Below are positions 16,369 to 25,502 of a DNA stretch of 64,000 nucleotides, piece by piece (the stretch's first letter is position 1; every line of letters begins with the position of its first letter). The stretch is taken from the NCBI RefSeq assembly GCF_016907385.1, contig NZ_JAFBBU010000001.1, positions 930,001 through 994,000 of the forward strand, written 5' to 3'. Source of the DNA: Subtercola frigoramans. Its GTDB lineage: Bacteria; Actinomycetota; Actinomycetes; Actinomycetales; Microbacteriaceae. Position numbers and translations under genes: made by a program. Under the pieces are notes generated by a model. That model saw only the letters and a program-made list of their open reading frames with translations. It made no database searches and had not been told where the DNA came from.

Positions 16369-17343
16369 TCATCTCGTAGTGGTACAGCCGCACGATTCCC
16401 GGAGCACCAATTCGTACCCCAGAACATCAATGTGCTTCACGCCTTCGGCTCCCGCGCCGAGCACCGCATCCAAGGCGATCTCGGCGATATCCAATTCCGG
16501 CTGAGCCAGGGAGCTAATGGAGGGCACTGCGAATTCTGCGATGTCTGTCGCATCAGACGTCATCAATGCCAGATCTTCGGGTACTCGAATGCCGAGCTCA
16601 TGGAGCCGTCGGAGCGTTCCGATGGCTTGCAGATCGCTTGACACATACAGTGCAGTGATATCCGGTCGAGACGTCAACAGGCGCCCGACACCCTCGTAAC
16701 CACCCCGAGAGCTGAAATCCGCAGACACCATGAGGTCGTCCGGTGTCTGCAACCCTGCACTGTGCATGGCCATCAGCCAACCATCACGACGCCGGCGATT
16801 CGCGATGAATTCAATAGACGCTCCGATCATCCCGATCGTGCGGTGCCCGTGTCCGATGAGGTGTTCTGTCGCCGCCGCCGATCCTTCGACAGCGAACTCA
16901 GGGCGGTCGACGATCGCGACGGGAATTCCGAGAGTTGAGAATTGGGCAAAATCTTGAGAGGGGTCGACACTCATCAGGATGATGCCTTCAACTCGCCGTT
17001 CGGCCAGTGCGCGAAGGTGGGTTCGTTCGACATCGAGATCCCAGTTCGTCGTACCGACCAGAAGCTGATATCCCTGTGCAGAAGCGAGCGTGGATATCGA
17101 ATTCGCGACCCTACCAAAATAGGGAATACCGATGTCGGGAACGACGAGGGCGATAGACAATGATCGGCCCATCGCAAGCATGCGGGCGACACCATCACGC
17201 TGGTAGCCAAGTTCAGCGATCGCGGCGAGAACACGCGCCCTGGCGTCATCGGAGACGCGGCGGGGGCCATCGTTGATCACGTACGAGACCACCGCGGTTG
17301 AAACTCCGGCCCGTTGCGCCACTTGGTCCCGTGTCACTGCCAC
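16369..17343 (-). CDS. LacI family transcriptional regulator
   Basis: This protein of about 324 aa has an N-terminal HTH (TRDQVAQRAGVSTAVVSYVI) with hinge helix and a periplasmic-binding-protein-like effector domain (SLSIALVVPDIGIPYFGRVA; GIILMSVDP; VAIVDRP; HRTIGMIG). The C terminus ends in RESCGCTTTR, as many actinobacterial members do. It probably represses the downstream sugar operon through the palindrome at 16317 and releases it on binding the sugar. The start is uncertain: TTG17349, GTG17343 or GTG17337. GTG17343 is chosen because GATAAT (17349-17354) just upstream suggests a leaderless transcript. Confidence 0.85.
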   Translation of the reverse strand: MAVTRDQVAQRAGVSTAVVSYVINDGPRRVSDDARARVLAAIAELGYQRDGVARMLAMGRSLSIALVVPDIGIPYFGRVANSISTLASAQGYQLLVGTTNWDLDVERTHLRALAERRVEGIILMSVDPSQDFAQFSTLGIPVAIVDRPEFAVEGSAAATEHLIGHGHRTIGMIGASIEFIANRRRRDGWLMAMHSAGLQTPDDLMVSADFSSRGGYEGVGRLLTSRPDITALYVSSDLQAIGTLRRLHELGIRVPEDLALMTSDATDIAEFAVPSISSLAQPELDIAEIALDAVLGAGAEGVKHIDVLGYELVLRESCGCTTTR

Positions 17344-17385
17344 AGTCAATTATCACTCAGCTCCGGTGTGAGGTGCGGCTGTTTC

Positions 17386-18165
17386 TCAGGTCTGGCAGTG
17401 GGGGCACCAGTAGGTGTCGCGCAGGCTGAGTTCGGTGGCGCCGAGTTTGCCGCTCTCGATACGGGTACCGCAGCGCCGGCAGGGCTGGCCACCGCGACCG
17501 TAGACCCAGAGCATCCGCCCCGGCCTCATGTCGCCGGTTGTCGTGCGTTCGACCCGGTCGCGGTTGGCCGCGATGAGTCGATGGGCGAGCGAAACGACGG
17601 CATCGAGCTTCGGCACCTCGCCGACGGGCCGCGTCGGCAGCACGCCGCGGAGAAAGCACAGCTCGTTGGCGTACACATTGCCGAGCCCGGCCAGGTTGCG
17701 TTGGTCGAGCAGTGCCACGTCGATCTCGCGGAGCGGGTCGGAGGCCAGCCGCCGCACGGCCTCGTCTGCGTCCCACTCTGGCCCGAGCAGGTCAGGCCCG
17801 AGGTAGCCGACGACGCTGTCTTCGGCCTCGCGCGCCACAACCTCCAGCAGGCCGAGTTCGAAGCCCACGGCCATCCACTCTTCGGTCTTCAGAATGGCCC
17901 TGGCCTGCCAGGCGGGTTTGCGCCAGCGCGTCTCGGGGCGGTACACGTGCCAGGTGCCCTCCATCTTCAGGTGCGAATGGATGCTGAAGCCACCCACCCG
18001 CATGAGCAGGTGTTTGCCGCGGCTGACGACCCCCTCGACACTCTCGCCGCTGAGGTCGACCGTGGCGAACTTCGGCACACGGATGTCGCATGCGGTGAGC
18101 ACCTGCCCGGCCAGCACGGCGTTCAGGTGCTCAGCCGTGCGGTAGACGGTGTCGCCCTCAGGCAC
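17386..18165 (-). CDS. Fpg/Nei family DNA glycosylase-lyase, Nei2-type endonuclease VIII
   Basis: This 259-aa base-excision repair enzyme starts PEGDTVYRTA, with Pro as the nucleophile after Met removal and Glu as the proton donor; PEGDTV rather than PELPEV marks the Nei branch. The H2TH motif is around LLDQRNLAGLGNVYANELC, and the C-terminal zinc finger is C-R-R-C...C-P-H-C. It removes oxidised pyrimidines and nicks the abasic site. GTG18165 overlaps the lhr stop by eight bases, so the pair is translated together; mycobacteria also place nei next to lhr. Confidence 0.9.
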   Translation of the reverse strand: MPEGDTVYRTAEHLNAVLAGQVLTACDIRVPKFATVDLSGESVEGVVSRGKHLLMRVGGFSIHSHLKMEGTWHVYRPETRWRKPAWQARAILKTEEWMAVGFELGLLEVVAREAEDSVVGYLGPDLLGPEWDADEAVRRLASDPLREIDVALLDQRNLAGLGNVYANELCFLRGVLPTRPVGEVPKLDAVVSLAHRLIAANRDRVERTTTGDMRPGRMLWVYGRGGQPCRRCGTRIESGKLGATELSLRDTYWCPHCQT

Positions 18166-21100
18166 TTCGGAGCCTCAGCCCTCGCGGGGTGTTGTTGAAA
18201 CCGGCGGCCTCAAGAATGCGCCCCACGGGTGTGCCGACGGAGAACTCGCCGTCGATCTTCTCGATGGTGAGCTTGTCGACCCGGCCGGAGGTCACGGTGG
18301 CCGCGAGGGACCCGGCGGCATCGACGAGTGTTTCGATGTCGTCGGTGAACGAGAGAACGGTCTTTCCGCCGCGCTCGATGTAGAGCACGAGGGCGCCGTC
18401 GACGAGCACGACGAGGGCGCCGGCCTTGCGGCCGGGTCGATGTCCGGAGCCAGAGGGCCAGGGCAGTGCTGCCCCATAGGCGTTGGCGGGGTCGCTCGCG
18501 GCGAAGGTCATGGCTCGGGGCTTGGCGTCACGGTCTCTCGCAGGGCTGCTTCGCCGCGGCCGCGAGGCTGCTTCGGGGCCCTGTGCGTCACGAGCCCGGT
18601 TCGTTACCGCAACCCGGGATTCGGAGGCGCCGACCCGCACGGTGGAACCGCCGTACCCCGCGCTGGAGGGGTTCTCGCGCGGGTCGTAGCCGAGCATCCC
18701 GCCGCTGGCTGCAACCGGCCCTCCCCGGCTGTCACCCGGGAGCATGCTGTGGGGTGTGCCGGGTTGTGCCGGCTCGTCGCTGAGGATGTCGCGCGCGAAT
18801 GAGCGCAGGCGGTCGACGGTGCCGCCGGTCGCGAACTGTGAGGCACCCAGCCCTTCGATGAAGTAGCCGCGGCGGCACCGGCCGGTCTCTTCGAACTTGC
18901 TCAGCACCCGGTAGGCCAGCGCGAAGCCGCCCGGCAGGTGCTCGTTCATCACAGAGCCACGGGTCACGACGCCGTAGCGGTCGAGCAGGAACTCGGCCAT
19001 GGCGTGGGCGCGGAGGGTCGCGTCGCCCTCGGCGGGGGGGAGCATTGACCACCGGCCGCCGACCGTAGGCGGCCCGACCCGGGTGGCCATGGTGGGGCGG
19101 GCGTAAGCGCGGCCGCGATAGAGCGAGCTGCGGGGTGTCGACCGTTTCGTGGAGTGCGCCGATCGGCCCGCCGTGGTGCTGCCGGTCAGCGTACGCAGCG
19201 GAGCGAGGGTGTCGTTCGTGATGACGCCTGCCCAGACGAGATCCCAGAGCGCTGTGACGAGCTGGTCGTCGCTGACGAAACCGGTCGGGGGCACGAGGGG
19301 TGTTGGGCGCGTGGCCGTGCTGTCGGTCGGTGAACTCGATTTCGGCATGCCGTTAGCGGCCGCCAACCGAGCGCTCCGGGAGACCCGGGGTTCGCTCGGT
19401 TCAGCTTCGGCCGTTGAGGTCGGTGCCACTGTCAGGGCGGTTCGGAGCGTCATGGCGACCTGGTCTGCAAGGGTGCGGAAGAAGTAGGCGCCACCACCGC
19501 CGAGCGCCTCCAGGATCGCGGACTGCACGTCTGTCGGCGTGAACTCGACAGGCTCAGGCAGGGTGACCCGCACGGTGTCGGAGAGGTGGAGCGAGACCCA
19601 GCCGTCGCTCCCGGGCAGCGAGCCGTTGCCGGCCCAGACGATCTCGCCCGAGGCGGTGAGCTCGTCGAGCATGGCCGGGCTGTAGTCCGAGACGCGTGAC
19701 GGCAGCACGAGCGTCTCCCAGGCCGAGGCCGGCGCCGGCACTCCGGCAAGCTGCTCGATCACGGTGAGCACGCCATCGATGCCCCGGAGGGTGCCGCCGA
19801 CGTGCTGCCATGCGGGCAGGAAGCGTCCGAACGCGCCCTGGTCGACCGGCTCGACCTCGTGTCGAAGCGCCGCCAGCGAGCGGCTGCGCAGCCGCCGCAG
19901 CACCTCGGCGTCGCACCACTCCGTCGACGCTGCGGTCTGCCCGCCGACTCCGGCGCTGCCGGTCGGCCTGAACTCGCCCTCGATCACACGGCGCGTGCGC
20001 TCGAGCCGCTTGAGAGTCTCGTGGACGACCGCAGAACCAAGCCCGAGGCGCGCTCCCACCTCCGGCGCCGTGAAGGGGCCGTGCGTTCGGGCGTACCGGC
20101 CTACGAGGTCGCCAAGGGGGTCTTCGACCGGTTCGATGAAGGCGTCGGGCACCCCGAACGGGATCGGCACCCCCAGGGCATCGCGCAGGCGGCTCGCGTC
20201 TTCGATGGCTGCCCAGCGCTGTTCGCCGGCGATGTTCACGGCGAGCACGCGTTTCGCCTGCAGTAGCGTCTGCAGATACTGAGCTGCCGCCTCGGGCGCG
20301 GCATCGTCGTCGTCGCCGTCGCTGAGTCGCTCGGCGATCTCGGCCGCAGTGAGTGGCCCGAGCATCCGTACCAGGTCGGCGACACCCTCGACCCCGTGCG
20401 CCTTGCGACCCGGGGCGAGGCGCTGCAACTCGCGTTCGGTCTGCTCGATGACGGCTGGATCGAGCAGTTCACGCAGCTCCGCGCGACCGAGCAGTTCGGC
20501 CAGCAGGGTCGGGTCGAGCGAGAGAGCGGCGGCGCGGCGTTCGGCGAGTGGGCTGTCGCCCTCGTAGACGAACGAGGCGACGTAGCCGAAGAGCAGCGAG
20601 CGCGCGAAAGGAGACGGCTCCGGCGTCTCGGTTTCGACGATACGGATCGTGCGGCTCTCGATTTCGCCGGCCAGGGCCTTCAGCGACGGCAGGTCGTAGA
20701 CATCCTGCAGGCACTCCCGCACGGTCTCGAGAATGATCGGGAACGTCGGGTACCGCCGGGCGACCTCGAGCAGCTGCGCCGAGCGTTGCCTCTGTTGCCA
20801 GAGCGGCGACCGCTTGCCGGGGTTCTGCCGGGGCAGCAGCAGGGCCCGCGCTGCGCTCTCGCGAAAGCGCGAGGCGAAGAGCGCAGAGCCGCCGACCTCG
20901 GTGGTGACGATGATCTCAAGCTCATCCGCGTCGAACACGAACAGCTCGGCACCCGGAGGGTCGCTCTCCGTGTCGGGCAGGCGCACCACGATGCCGTCGT
21001 CGCTGGCCACGACCCCGCCGTCGACGCCGAAACGCTCGCGGATACGCGCCCCGATCGCCAGTGCCCACGGCGAATGCACTTGCATGCCGTAGGGGGAATG

Positions 21101-23413
21101 CAGAATGACCCGCCAGTCGCCGAGCTCGTCCCTGAACCGCTCGACGACGAGCGTGGTGTCGCTGGGCACGTGCCCGGTGGCTTCACGCTGTTCGGTGATG
21201 AACGCGACCAGGTTCGCTGCGGCATTCTCGTCGAGCCCCGCGTGTCGCGCGATCTGCAGGGCACGACTTTCGGATGATCCCGCCACCGTGCGGGTGAACT
21301 CGCCTATCGCGCGCCCGAGTTCGGCGGGCCGCCCCAACCCGTCACCCCGCCAGAACGGCAGCCGCCCCGGCTCGCCGAACGCCGGAGTCACCCGCACCTG
21401 GTCGTGCGTGATCTCCTGGATGCGCCAGCTGGTCGCGCCCAGCGCGAACACATCGCCGACCCGCGATTCGTAGACCATCGCCTCGTCGAGCTCGCCGACC
21501 CGCGAGGCCTTCTCACCCACCATGAACACACCGAACAGGCCCCGGTCGGGGATGGTGCCGCCGCTGGTGACGGCGAGGCGCTGGGCGCCCGGCCTGCCCG
21601 TGAGTGTGCCGGCGTCGCGATCCCACACGATGCGGGGGCGGAGTTCGGCGAACTCGTCGGACGGGTAGCGACCTGCAAGCAGGTCGAGCGTGGCTTCGTA
21701 TGCCGAGCGCGGCAGGCTCGAGAACGGCGCGCTTCGCCGTACGGTGTCGAACCACTCCTCGACATCGATCGGTTCGAGGGCGCAGGCCGCCACGGTCTGC
21801 TGGGCGAGGATGTCGAGCGGGTTCTTCGGAACGCTGAGCGTCTCGATGAGCCCGTCGGTCATGCGCTGTGCAGCGACGGCCGAGTGGATGAGGTCGGCGC
21901 GGTGTTTCGGGTAGATGATGCCGCGCGAGACTTCGCCGACCTGGTGCCCGGCCCGGCCGACCCGTTGCAGTCCGCTTGCGACCGAGGGAGGAGACTCCAC
22001 CTGCACGACGAGATCGACCGCACCCATGTCGATTCCGAGCTCGAGGCTCGAGGTGGCGACGACGCACCGGAGCCGGCCGGACTTCAGATCGTCTTCGATG
22101 ATCGCCCGCTGCTCCTTGCTCACCGAGCCGTGGTGAGCGCGCGCGAGCAGGGGTGCGGCACCCTCGGTCTGCCCGCTCTGGGCCATCGTCTGGGCGGGCG
22201 GCCGACCGCTCGCGACGCGGTCGGCCGCAGCGCCAGTCCCGACATACCGGTCGTCGGGGCGGCCAGAGCCCGGACGCCGGGCGGGATCGGCCAGGATGCT
22301 GCGATCGCCCAGAATGCTGCGATCGCCCAGAATGCTGCGATCGGTTCCGGCCGCGCGAATCGTGCGCGCCGACGTCTGTACGTCGCCCGTCTCGTCGTCA
22401 TACCCGGAACCGAGCTGCAGGCGTTCGGCGTAGATCTCGTTCAGCCGGGCCGTCAACCGTTCGGCGAGCCGCCTCGAATTGGCGAACACGATGGAGGAGC
22501 GATGCGCAAGGATGCGGTCGACGATGCTCTCTTCGACGTGCGGCCAGATCGACCCCTGTTGCGGTGTAGCGGCCGCTGCCGACCCCTCCAGTGCCGGAGC
22601 CGCACCGAGATCCGACATGTCTTCGACGGGCACGACCACGTGCAGGTCGAATTTCTTGGTCGAAACCGGGGCCACGATGGTGACGGGTGCGCCGCCGGCG
22701 AGGAACCGGGCGACCTCTTCTGGCGGCCGGACCGTGGCCGAGAGACCGATTCGTTGCGCCGGCTTCTCGAGCAGGGCATCCAGTCGGTCGAGGCTCACCG
22801 CCAGGTGTGCCCCGCGCTTCGTGGCCGCGACGGCGTGCACCTCGTCGATGATGATCGTGTCGACAGCGGTGAGCGTCTCGCGGGCGGCGGAGGTCAGCAT
22901 GAGGAACAGCGATTCGGGGGTGGTGATCAGAATGTCGGGCGGGTTCTTGATCATGGTGCGGCGGTCGGTCTGGGTGGTGTCGCCCGAGCGCACCCCGACC
23001 GTTACGGTCGGGGGAGCGGCGCCCAACCGCTTGGCAGTCTGGGTGACACCGACGAGCGGAGCGCGCAGGTTGCGTTCGACGTCGACGGCCAGCGCCTTCA
23101 GCGGCGAGATGTAGAGCACGCGGGTGCCCTGTCTCGCAGGCTCGTCCGCTGGTTGAGTAGCGGCTGTGCCGCGTATCGACACCCGCGGATGCGCGATCAG
23201 CCGGTCGATCGCCCAGAGAAAGGCCGCCAGCGTCTTTCCCGAGCCGGTGGGGGCGACCACGAGCGCATGAGCGCCGTCGGAGACCGCCTCCCAGGCACCG
23301 AGCTGAGCCTCGGTGGGCGCAGCGAATGCCCCGCCGAACCATTCACGGGTCGCGGACGAGAACCGCTGCATGACCACCTCGGCCCTGCTCTCGGCCGCGC
23401 GGGCTGTACTCAT
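18158..23413 (-). CDS. lhr: ATP-dependent DNA helicase Lhr (large helicase-related), long form
   Basis: This 1751-aa SF2 helicase has Walker A APTGSGKT at 54-61, DEVH at about 187, the second RecA-like domain with VATSSLELGIDMGAVD and QRVGRAGHQVGE, then a winged helix and the Lhr core. Mycobacterial Lhr is a 3'-to-5' DNA translocase of about 1500 aa, induced by DNA damage. The extra length here comes from low-complexity linkers: a REP-like unit encoding about residues 78-90, an 18-bp tandem repeat encoding DRSILG copies near 356-376, and Ser/Arg/Ala-rich inserts around 1340-1420 and 1600-1660. AGCAGGAG precedes ATG23413. Confidence 0.92.
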   Translation of the reverse strand: MSTARAAESRAEVVMQRFSSATREWFGGAFAAPTEAQLGAWEAVSDGAHALVVAPTGSGKTLAAFLWAIDRLIAHPRVSIRGTAATQPADEPARQGTRVLYISPLKALAVDVERNLRAPLVGVTQTAKRLGAAPPTVTVGVRSGDTTQTDRRTMIKNPPDILITTPESLFLMLTSAARETLTAVDTIIIDEVHAVAATKRGAHLAVSLDRLDALLEKPAQRIGLSATVRPPEEVARFLAGGAPVTIVAPVSTKKFDLHVVVPVEDMSDLGAAPALEGSAAAATPQQGSIWPHVEESIVDRILAHRSSIVFANSRRLAERLTARLNEIYAERLQLGSGYDDETGDVQTSARTIRAAGTDRSILGDRSILGDRSILADPARRPGSGRPDDRYVGTGAAADRVASGRPPAQTMAQSGQTEGAAPLLARAHHGSVSKEQRAIIEDDLKSGRLRCVVATSSLELGIDMGAVDLVVQVESPPSVASGLQRVGRAGHQVGEVSRGIIYPKHRADLIHSAVAAQRMTDGLIETLSVPKNPLDILAQQTVAACALEPIDVEEWFDTVRRSAPFSSLPRSAYEATLDLLAGRYPSDEFAELRPRIVWDRDAGTLTGRPGAQRLAVTSGGTIPDRGLFGVFMVGEKASRVGELDEAMVYESRVGDVFALGATSWRIQEITHDQVRVTPAFGEPGRLPFWRGDGLGRPAELGRAIGEFTRTVAGSSESRALQIARHAGLDENAAANLVAFITEQREATGHVPSDTTLVVERFRDELGDWRVILHSPYGMQVHSPWALAIGARIRERFGVDGGVVASDDGIVVRLPDTESDPPGAELFVFDADELEIIVTTEVGGSALFASRFRESAARALLLPRQNPGKRSPLWQQRQRSAQLLEVARRYPTFPIILETVRECLQDVYDLPSLKALAGEIESRTIRIVETETPEPSPFARSLLFGYVASFVYEGDSPLAERRAAALSLDPTLLAELLGRAELRELLDPAVIEQTERELQRLAPGRKAHGVEGVADLVRMLGPLTAAEIAERLSDGDDDDAAPEAAAQYLQTLLQAKRVLAVNIAGEQRWAAIEDASRLRDALGVPIPFGVPDAFIEPVEDPLGDLVGRYARTHGPFTAPEVGARLGLGSAVVHETLKRLERTRRVIEGEFRPTGSAGVGGQTAASTEWCDAEVLRRLRSRSLAALRHEVEPVDQGAFGRFLPAWQHVGGTLRGIDGVLTVIEQLAGVPAPASAWETLVLPSRVSDYSPAMLDELTASGEIVWAGNGSLPGSDGWVSLHLSDTVRVTLPEPVEFTPTDVQSAILEALGGGGAYFFRTLADQVAMTLRTALTVAPTSTAEAEPSEPRVSRSARLAAANGMPKSSSPTDSTATRPTPLVPPTGFVSDDQLVTALWDLVWAGVITNDTLAPLRTLTGSTTAGRSAHSTKRSTPRSSLYRGRAYARPTMATRVGPPTVGGRWSMLPPAEGDATLRAHAMAEFLLDRYGVVTRGSVMNEHLPGGFALAYRVLSKFEETGRCRRGYFIEGLGASQFATGGTVDRLRSFARDILSDEPAQPGTPHSMLPGDSRGGPVAASGGMLGYDPRENPSSAGYGGSTVRVGASESRVAVTNRARDAQGPEAASRPRRSSPARDRDAKPRAMTFAASDPANAYGAALPWPSGSGHRPGRKAGALVVLVDGALVLYIERGGKTVLSFTDDIETLVDAAGSLAATVTSGRVDKLTIEKIDGEFSVGTPVGRILEAAGFNNTPRGLRLRSA
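22285..22344. repeat. 18-bp tandem repeat inside lhr
   Basis: Three 18-bp units (GATCGCCCAGAATGCTGC; the first has two mismatches) plus six further bases lie in the lhr linker between the two helicase lobes. Being a multiple of three, copy change keeps the frame and only varies a D-R-S-I-L-G peptide. Confidence 0.85.
23148..23183. repeat. REP-like palindromic unit within lhr
   Basis: The block GCTGGTTGAGTAGCGGC...GTATCGACACC has a GC-rich central stem (CGGC tgt GCCG) flanked by GGT/ACC. A closely related unit lies at 40542-40579. It is in frame in lhr, where it encodes a linker just before motif Ia. Confidence 0.6.
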
Positions 23414-23657
23414 TCGATCATCACTCCTGCTCTAATGATCGCCCACACCACCGACACCCGCGGCCCGGTTGCGCAGAGGCGGAGTTTCGTGCGTCATCAG
23501 AGGGTCGCATCATCCACCGGCACCGAGGCGCCACCCGCCGGCCGTGACGGTCACGTCAGCCGCCAGCCGCCGAGCGTTGCGGTGGGCGCGCCACCCCGGC
23601 ACCCCGCCCGCCCGGCCGCAGCTGCGAGGCGCGTACAGGTTCCGCTCCGATTATGGG

Positions 23658-23663
23658 TAAGAA
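23658..23663 (+). promoter_or_regulatory. -10-like box of leaderless DUF4916 gene
   Basis: TAAGAA (or TAAGAAT) ends six bases before ATG23670, without a ribosome site. Confidence 0.4.
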
Positions 23664-23669
23664 TGAACC

Positions 23670-24209
23670 ATGAGCGTTCGCACCCCTGACCCGAACCCCG
23701 GCTGGTTGAGCGACCAGGAGCTTGACGACATCAGGCGCCGCTTGCCGTTGCTCTACGTCGAGGCGGTGCCTGTACGCGTCGATGGGCTCGGCCAGGTGAC
23801 CGAGGTCGGCGTGCTGCTTCGCGTGTCGAAGAGTGGCACCATGACGCGCACCATCGTCTCTGGCCGGGTCATGTATGGCGAGACGCTGCGCGACGCGCTC
23901 TTTCGCCACCTCGAGAAGGATCTGGGGCCGATGGCGTTCCCGCAGCTGCCGACGAGCCCGATCCCGTTCTCGGTCGCCGAGTACTTCCCGCTGCCGGGTG
24001 TCTCCTCCTTCACAGATGATCGGCAGCACGCCGTCTCCTTGGCGTACGTGATCCCGGTCACCGGCACCTGTGATCCGAGGCAGGATGCCCTGGAGCTCAC
24101 CTGGATGACCCCGGAAGAGGCGGCGAGCGATGCCATCCACGCCGAGATGGAAGGCGGGCGCGGCGCCCTGCTGCGTGCGGCGCTCGCCTCGGTGGGCAAG
24201 CTGCACTAG
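23670..24209 (+). CDS. NUDIX-like DUF4916 family protein
   Basis: This 179-aa protein is a full-length DUF4916 member, an actinobacterial family related to NUDIX hydrolases. The marks are NPGWLSDQELDDI, LPLLYVEAVPVRVDGLGQVTEVGVLLR, TIVSGRVMYGETLRDALFRH, LEKDLGPMAFPQLP, SVAEYFPLPG and DDRQHAVSLAYVIPV. The canonical Nudix box with its REUXEE core is not evident, so hydrolysis is uncertain. It is monocistronic, starts with a leaderless signal, and converges on the nucleoside hydrolase gene. Confidence 0.85.
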   Translation: MSVRTPDPNPGWLSDQELDDIRRRLPLLYVEAVPVRVDGLGQVTEVGVLLRVSKSGTMTRTIVSGRVMYGETLRDALFRHLEKDLGPMAFPQLPTSPIPFSVAEYFPLPGVSSFTDDRQHAVSLAYVIPVTGTCDPRQDALELTWMTPEEAASDAIHAEMEGGRGALLRAALASVGKLH

Positions 24210-24350
24210 GCGCCCGCCTGCCTGCCCGCACCGATTCGGCGCGTGTCTGAGGCCCCGTGAGACGGCCGCGACGAATTGAGACAGGTCTGCCCGCCTCACC
24301 TCGTCGCAGGAGTCTCACCGAGAGCTTGCGGATCGAGTCGACGCAGCGCG

Positions 24351-25325
24351 TCAGGCCAGGGTCGCGATGGTGCGCAGGTACAGGTCCACGAAGCGCGGCG
24401 CATCCACGCCGAGGGCGACGTCGGTGAGGCCGGTTGCCGCCGTGAGGCCGTGCAGCGAATCTTCGCCCGGGAACACCCTGCGGTCGACAACCGTCTGGCC
24501 GCGGGTGGCTCCGGAAAGCTCGACGTAGACCGGCCGGCGCTCGATTCGCAGGGCATCCGGATCGACGAGCGCACACAGCGCCCCGGCGTCACCGAGAAGC
24601 CCCGTGTAGACCGGCTCGTGGTTCGCGCCGACGCCCATGCGGTGCCCGATCAGTGCGCCAGCCAGCCGGACCGCCCGAGACGGGCTCGTGAGCAGCTCTG
24701 CTGCCGTCTCCTGGTCGACGGCCACGTGATTGAAGACGTCGAGCCCGTACATGAGGGTCTGGATGCCCGAATCGAGCACGATCGCAGCGGCCTCCGGGTC
24801 GTGCCACACATTGAACTCGGCCACGGCGGTGGCGTTCCCGATGCTCGCTGAACCGCCCATGAACAGCACGCGTTCGATCTTCGGCGCGATCTCAGGGTAC
24901 GTGCGCAGCAGCAGTGCCAGGTTGGTCTGGGGCGCAAGGGCAACGATCGTGACCGGCTCGGGGCTCGCGACGAGGAGCATGCGCATCATCTCGACGGCAC
25001 CAACGGGCCGGCCGTCGACGGAGTGGGTCGTGCGTGCGGTGGCAGGCAGCTCGATCCCGCCGAGCCCGTCGGCCCCGTGTACGTGCGAGGCATCGCGGGT
25101 CGGGTTGATCAGGGGCCTGCTCGCCCCGCCCGCGACGGGCACATCAGGCGCTCCCGCCGCATCGAGTACCCGCAGCGTGTTCTCGACGACCTGCGGCAGC
25201 GCGGCATTTCCGGCCACGCAGCTCACGCCCAGCAGTTCGATGCCGGGGTGGGCGACGGCGAACAGTATCGCGAGGGCGTCATCCACGCCCGTGTCGACGT
25301 CGAGCAGAACCTTGACAGCTGTCAT
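24351..25325 (-). CDS. Inosine-uridine preferring nucleoside hydrolase family protein
   Basis: This 324-aa protein carries the calcium-binding signature LLDVDTGVDDALAI at its start, plus GNAALPQVVENTLRVL, VALAPQTNLALLLRTYPEI, LFMGGSASIGNATAVAEFNVWHDPEAA and GLDVFNHVAVD, the complete set of an IunH-type hydrolase. It cleaves the N-glycosidic bond of nucleosides to give ribose and a base in the cytoplasm; base preference is unknown. ATG25325 is preceded by a G-rich stretch. The open frame extends 29 codons upstream, but that part is encoded by a perfect inverted repeat and is unlikely to be protein. Confidence 0.9.
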   Translation of the reverse strand: MTAVKVLLDVDTGVDDALAILFAVAHPGIELLGVSCVAGNAALPQVVENTLRVLDAAGAPDVPVAGGASRPLINPTRDASHVHGADGLGGIELPATARTTHSVDGRPVGAVEMMRMLLVASPEPVTIVALAPQTNLALLLRTYPEIAPKIERVLFMGGSASIGNATAVAEFNVWHDPEAAAIVLDSGIQTLMYGLDVFNHVAVDQETAAELLTSPSRAVRLAGALIGHRMGVGANHEPVYTGLLGDAGALCALVDPDALRIERRPVYVELSGATRGQTVVDRRVFPGEDSLHGLTAATGLTDVALGVDAPRFVDLYLRTIATLA

Positions 25326-25346
25326 CCCCCCAAAATACCTCCCGTC

Positions 25347-25406
25347 ATCGACTTTCCCGAATGCGCAGCATTCCGCGCGGATTGGTGCGCATTCGGGAAA
25401 GTCGAT
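25347..25406. repeat. Perfect 21-bp inverted repeat upstream of the nucleoside hydrolase gene
   Basis: Bases 25347-25367 (ATCGACTTTCCCGAATGCGC plus A) are the exact reverse complement of 25386-25406, with an 18-base loop that holds the palindrome TCCGCGCGGA. It lies in the 5' leader of the nucleoside hydrolase gene, downstream of the helicase terminator. Confidence 0.9.
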
Positions 25407-25446
25407 CGCCACCTCGCCGGGCTTCCACTGAAGCTCCGATGTGACG

Positions 25447-25483
25447 CGAAACGCCCCCTGAATGCAATCCAGGGGGCGTTTCG
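25447..25483 (-). terminator. Terminator of the DEAD-box helicase gene
   Basis: A perfect 14-bp stem (CGAAACGCCCCCTG, 25447-25460, against 25470-25483) with a nine-base loop lies 20 bases after the helicase stop. The 3' tail has only a short U tract (GTTTCG), as is usual in high-GC actinobacteria. Confidence 0.75.
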
Positions 25484-25502
25484 GGTCATGTCGGTGAGGA
25501 GA

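Noticed and set aside
21404..23689. Long open frame (761 codons) on the + strand
   Set aside because: It lies entirely antisense to lhr. It has no ribosome site or leaderless signal and its translation is Arg/Gly/Asp-rich without family motifs, a GC-rich shadow.
25326..25412. N-terminal 29-codon extension of the nucleoside hydrolase
   Set aside because: It is encoded by the perfect inverted repeat and lies before the conserved start of the family.
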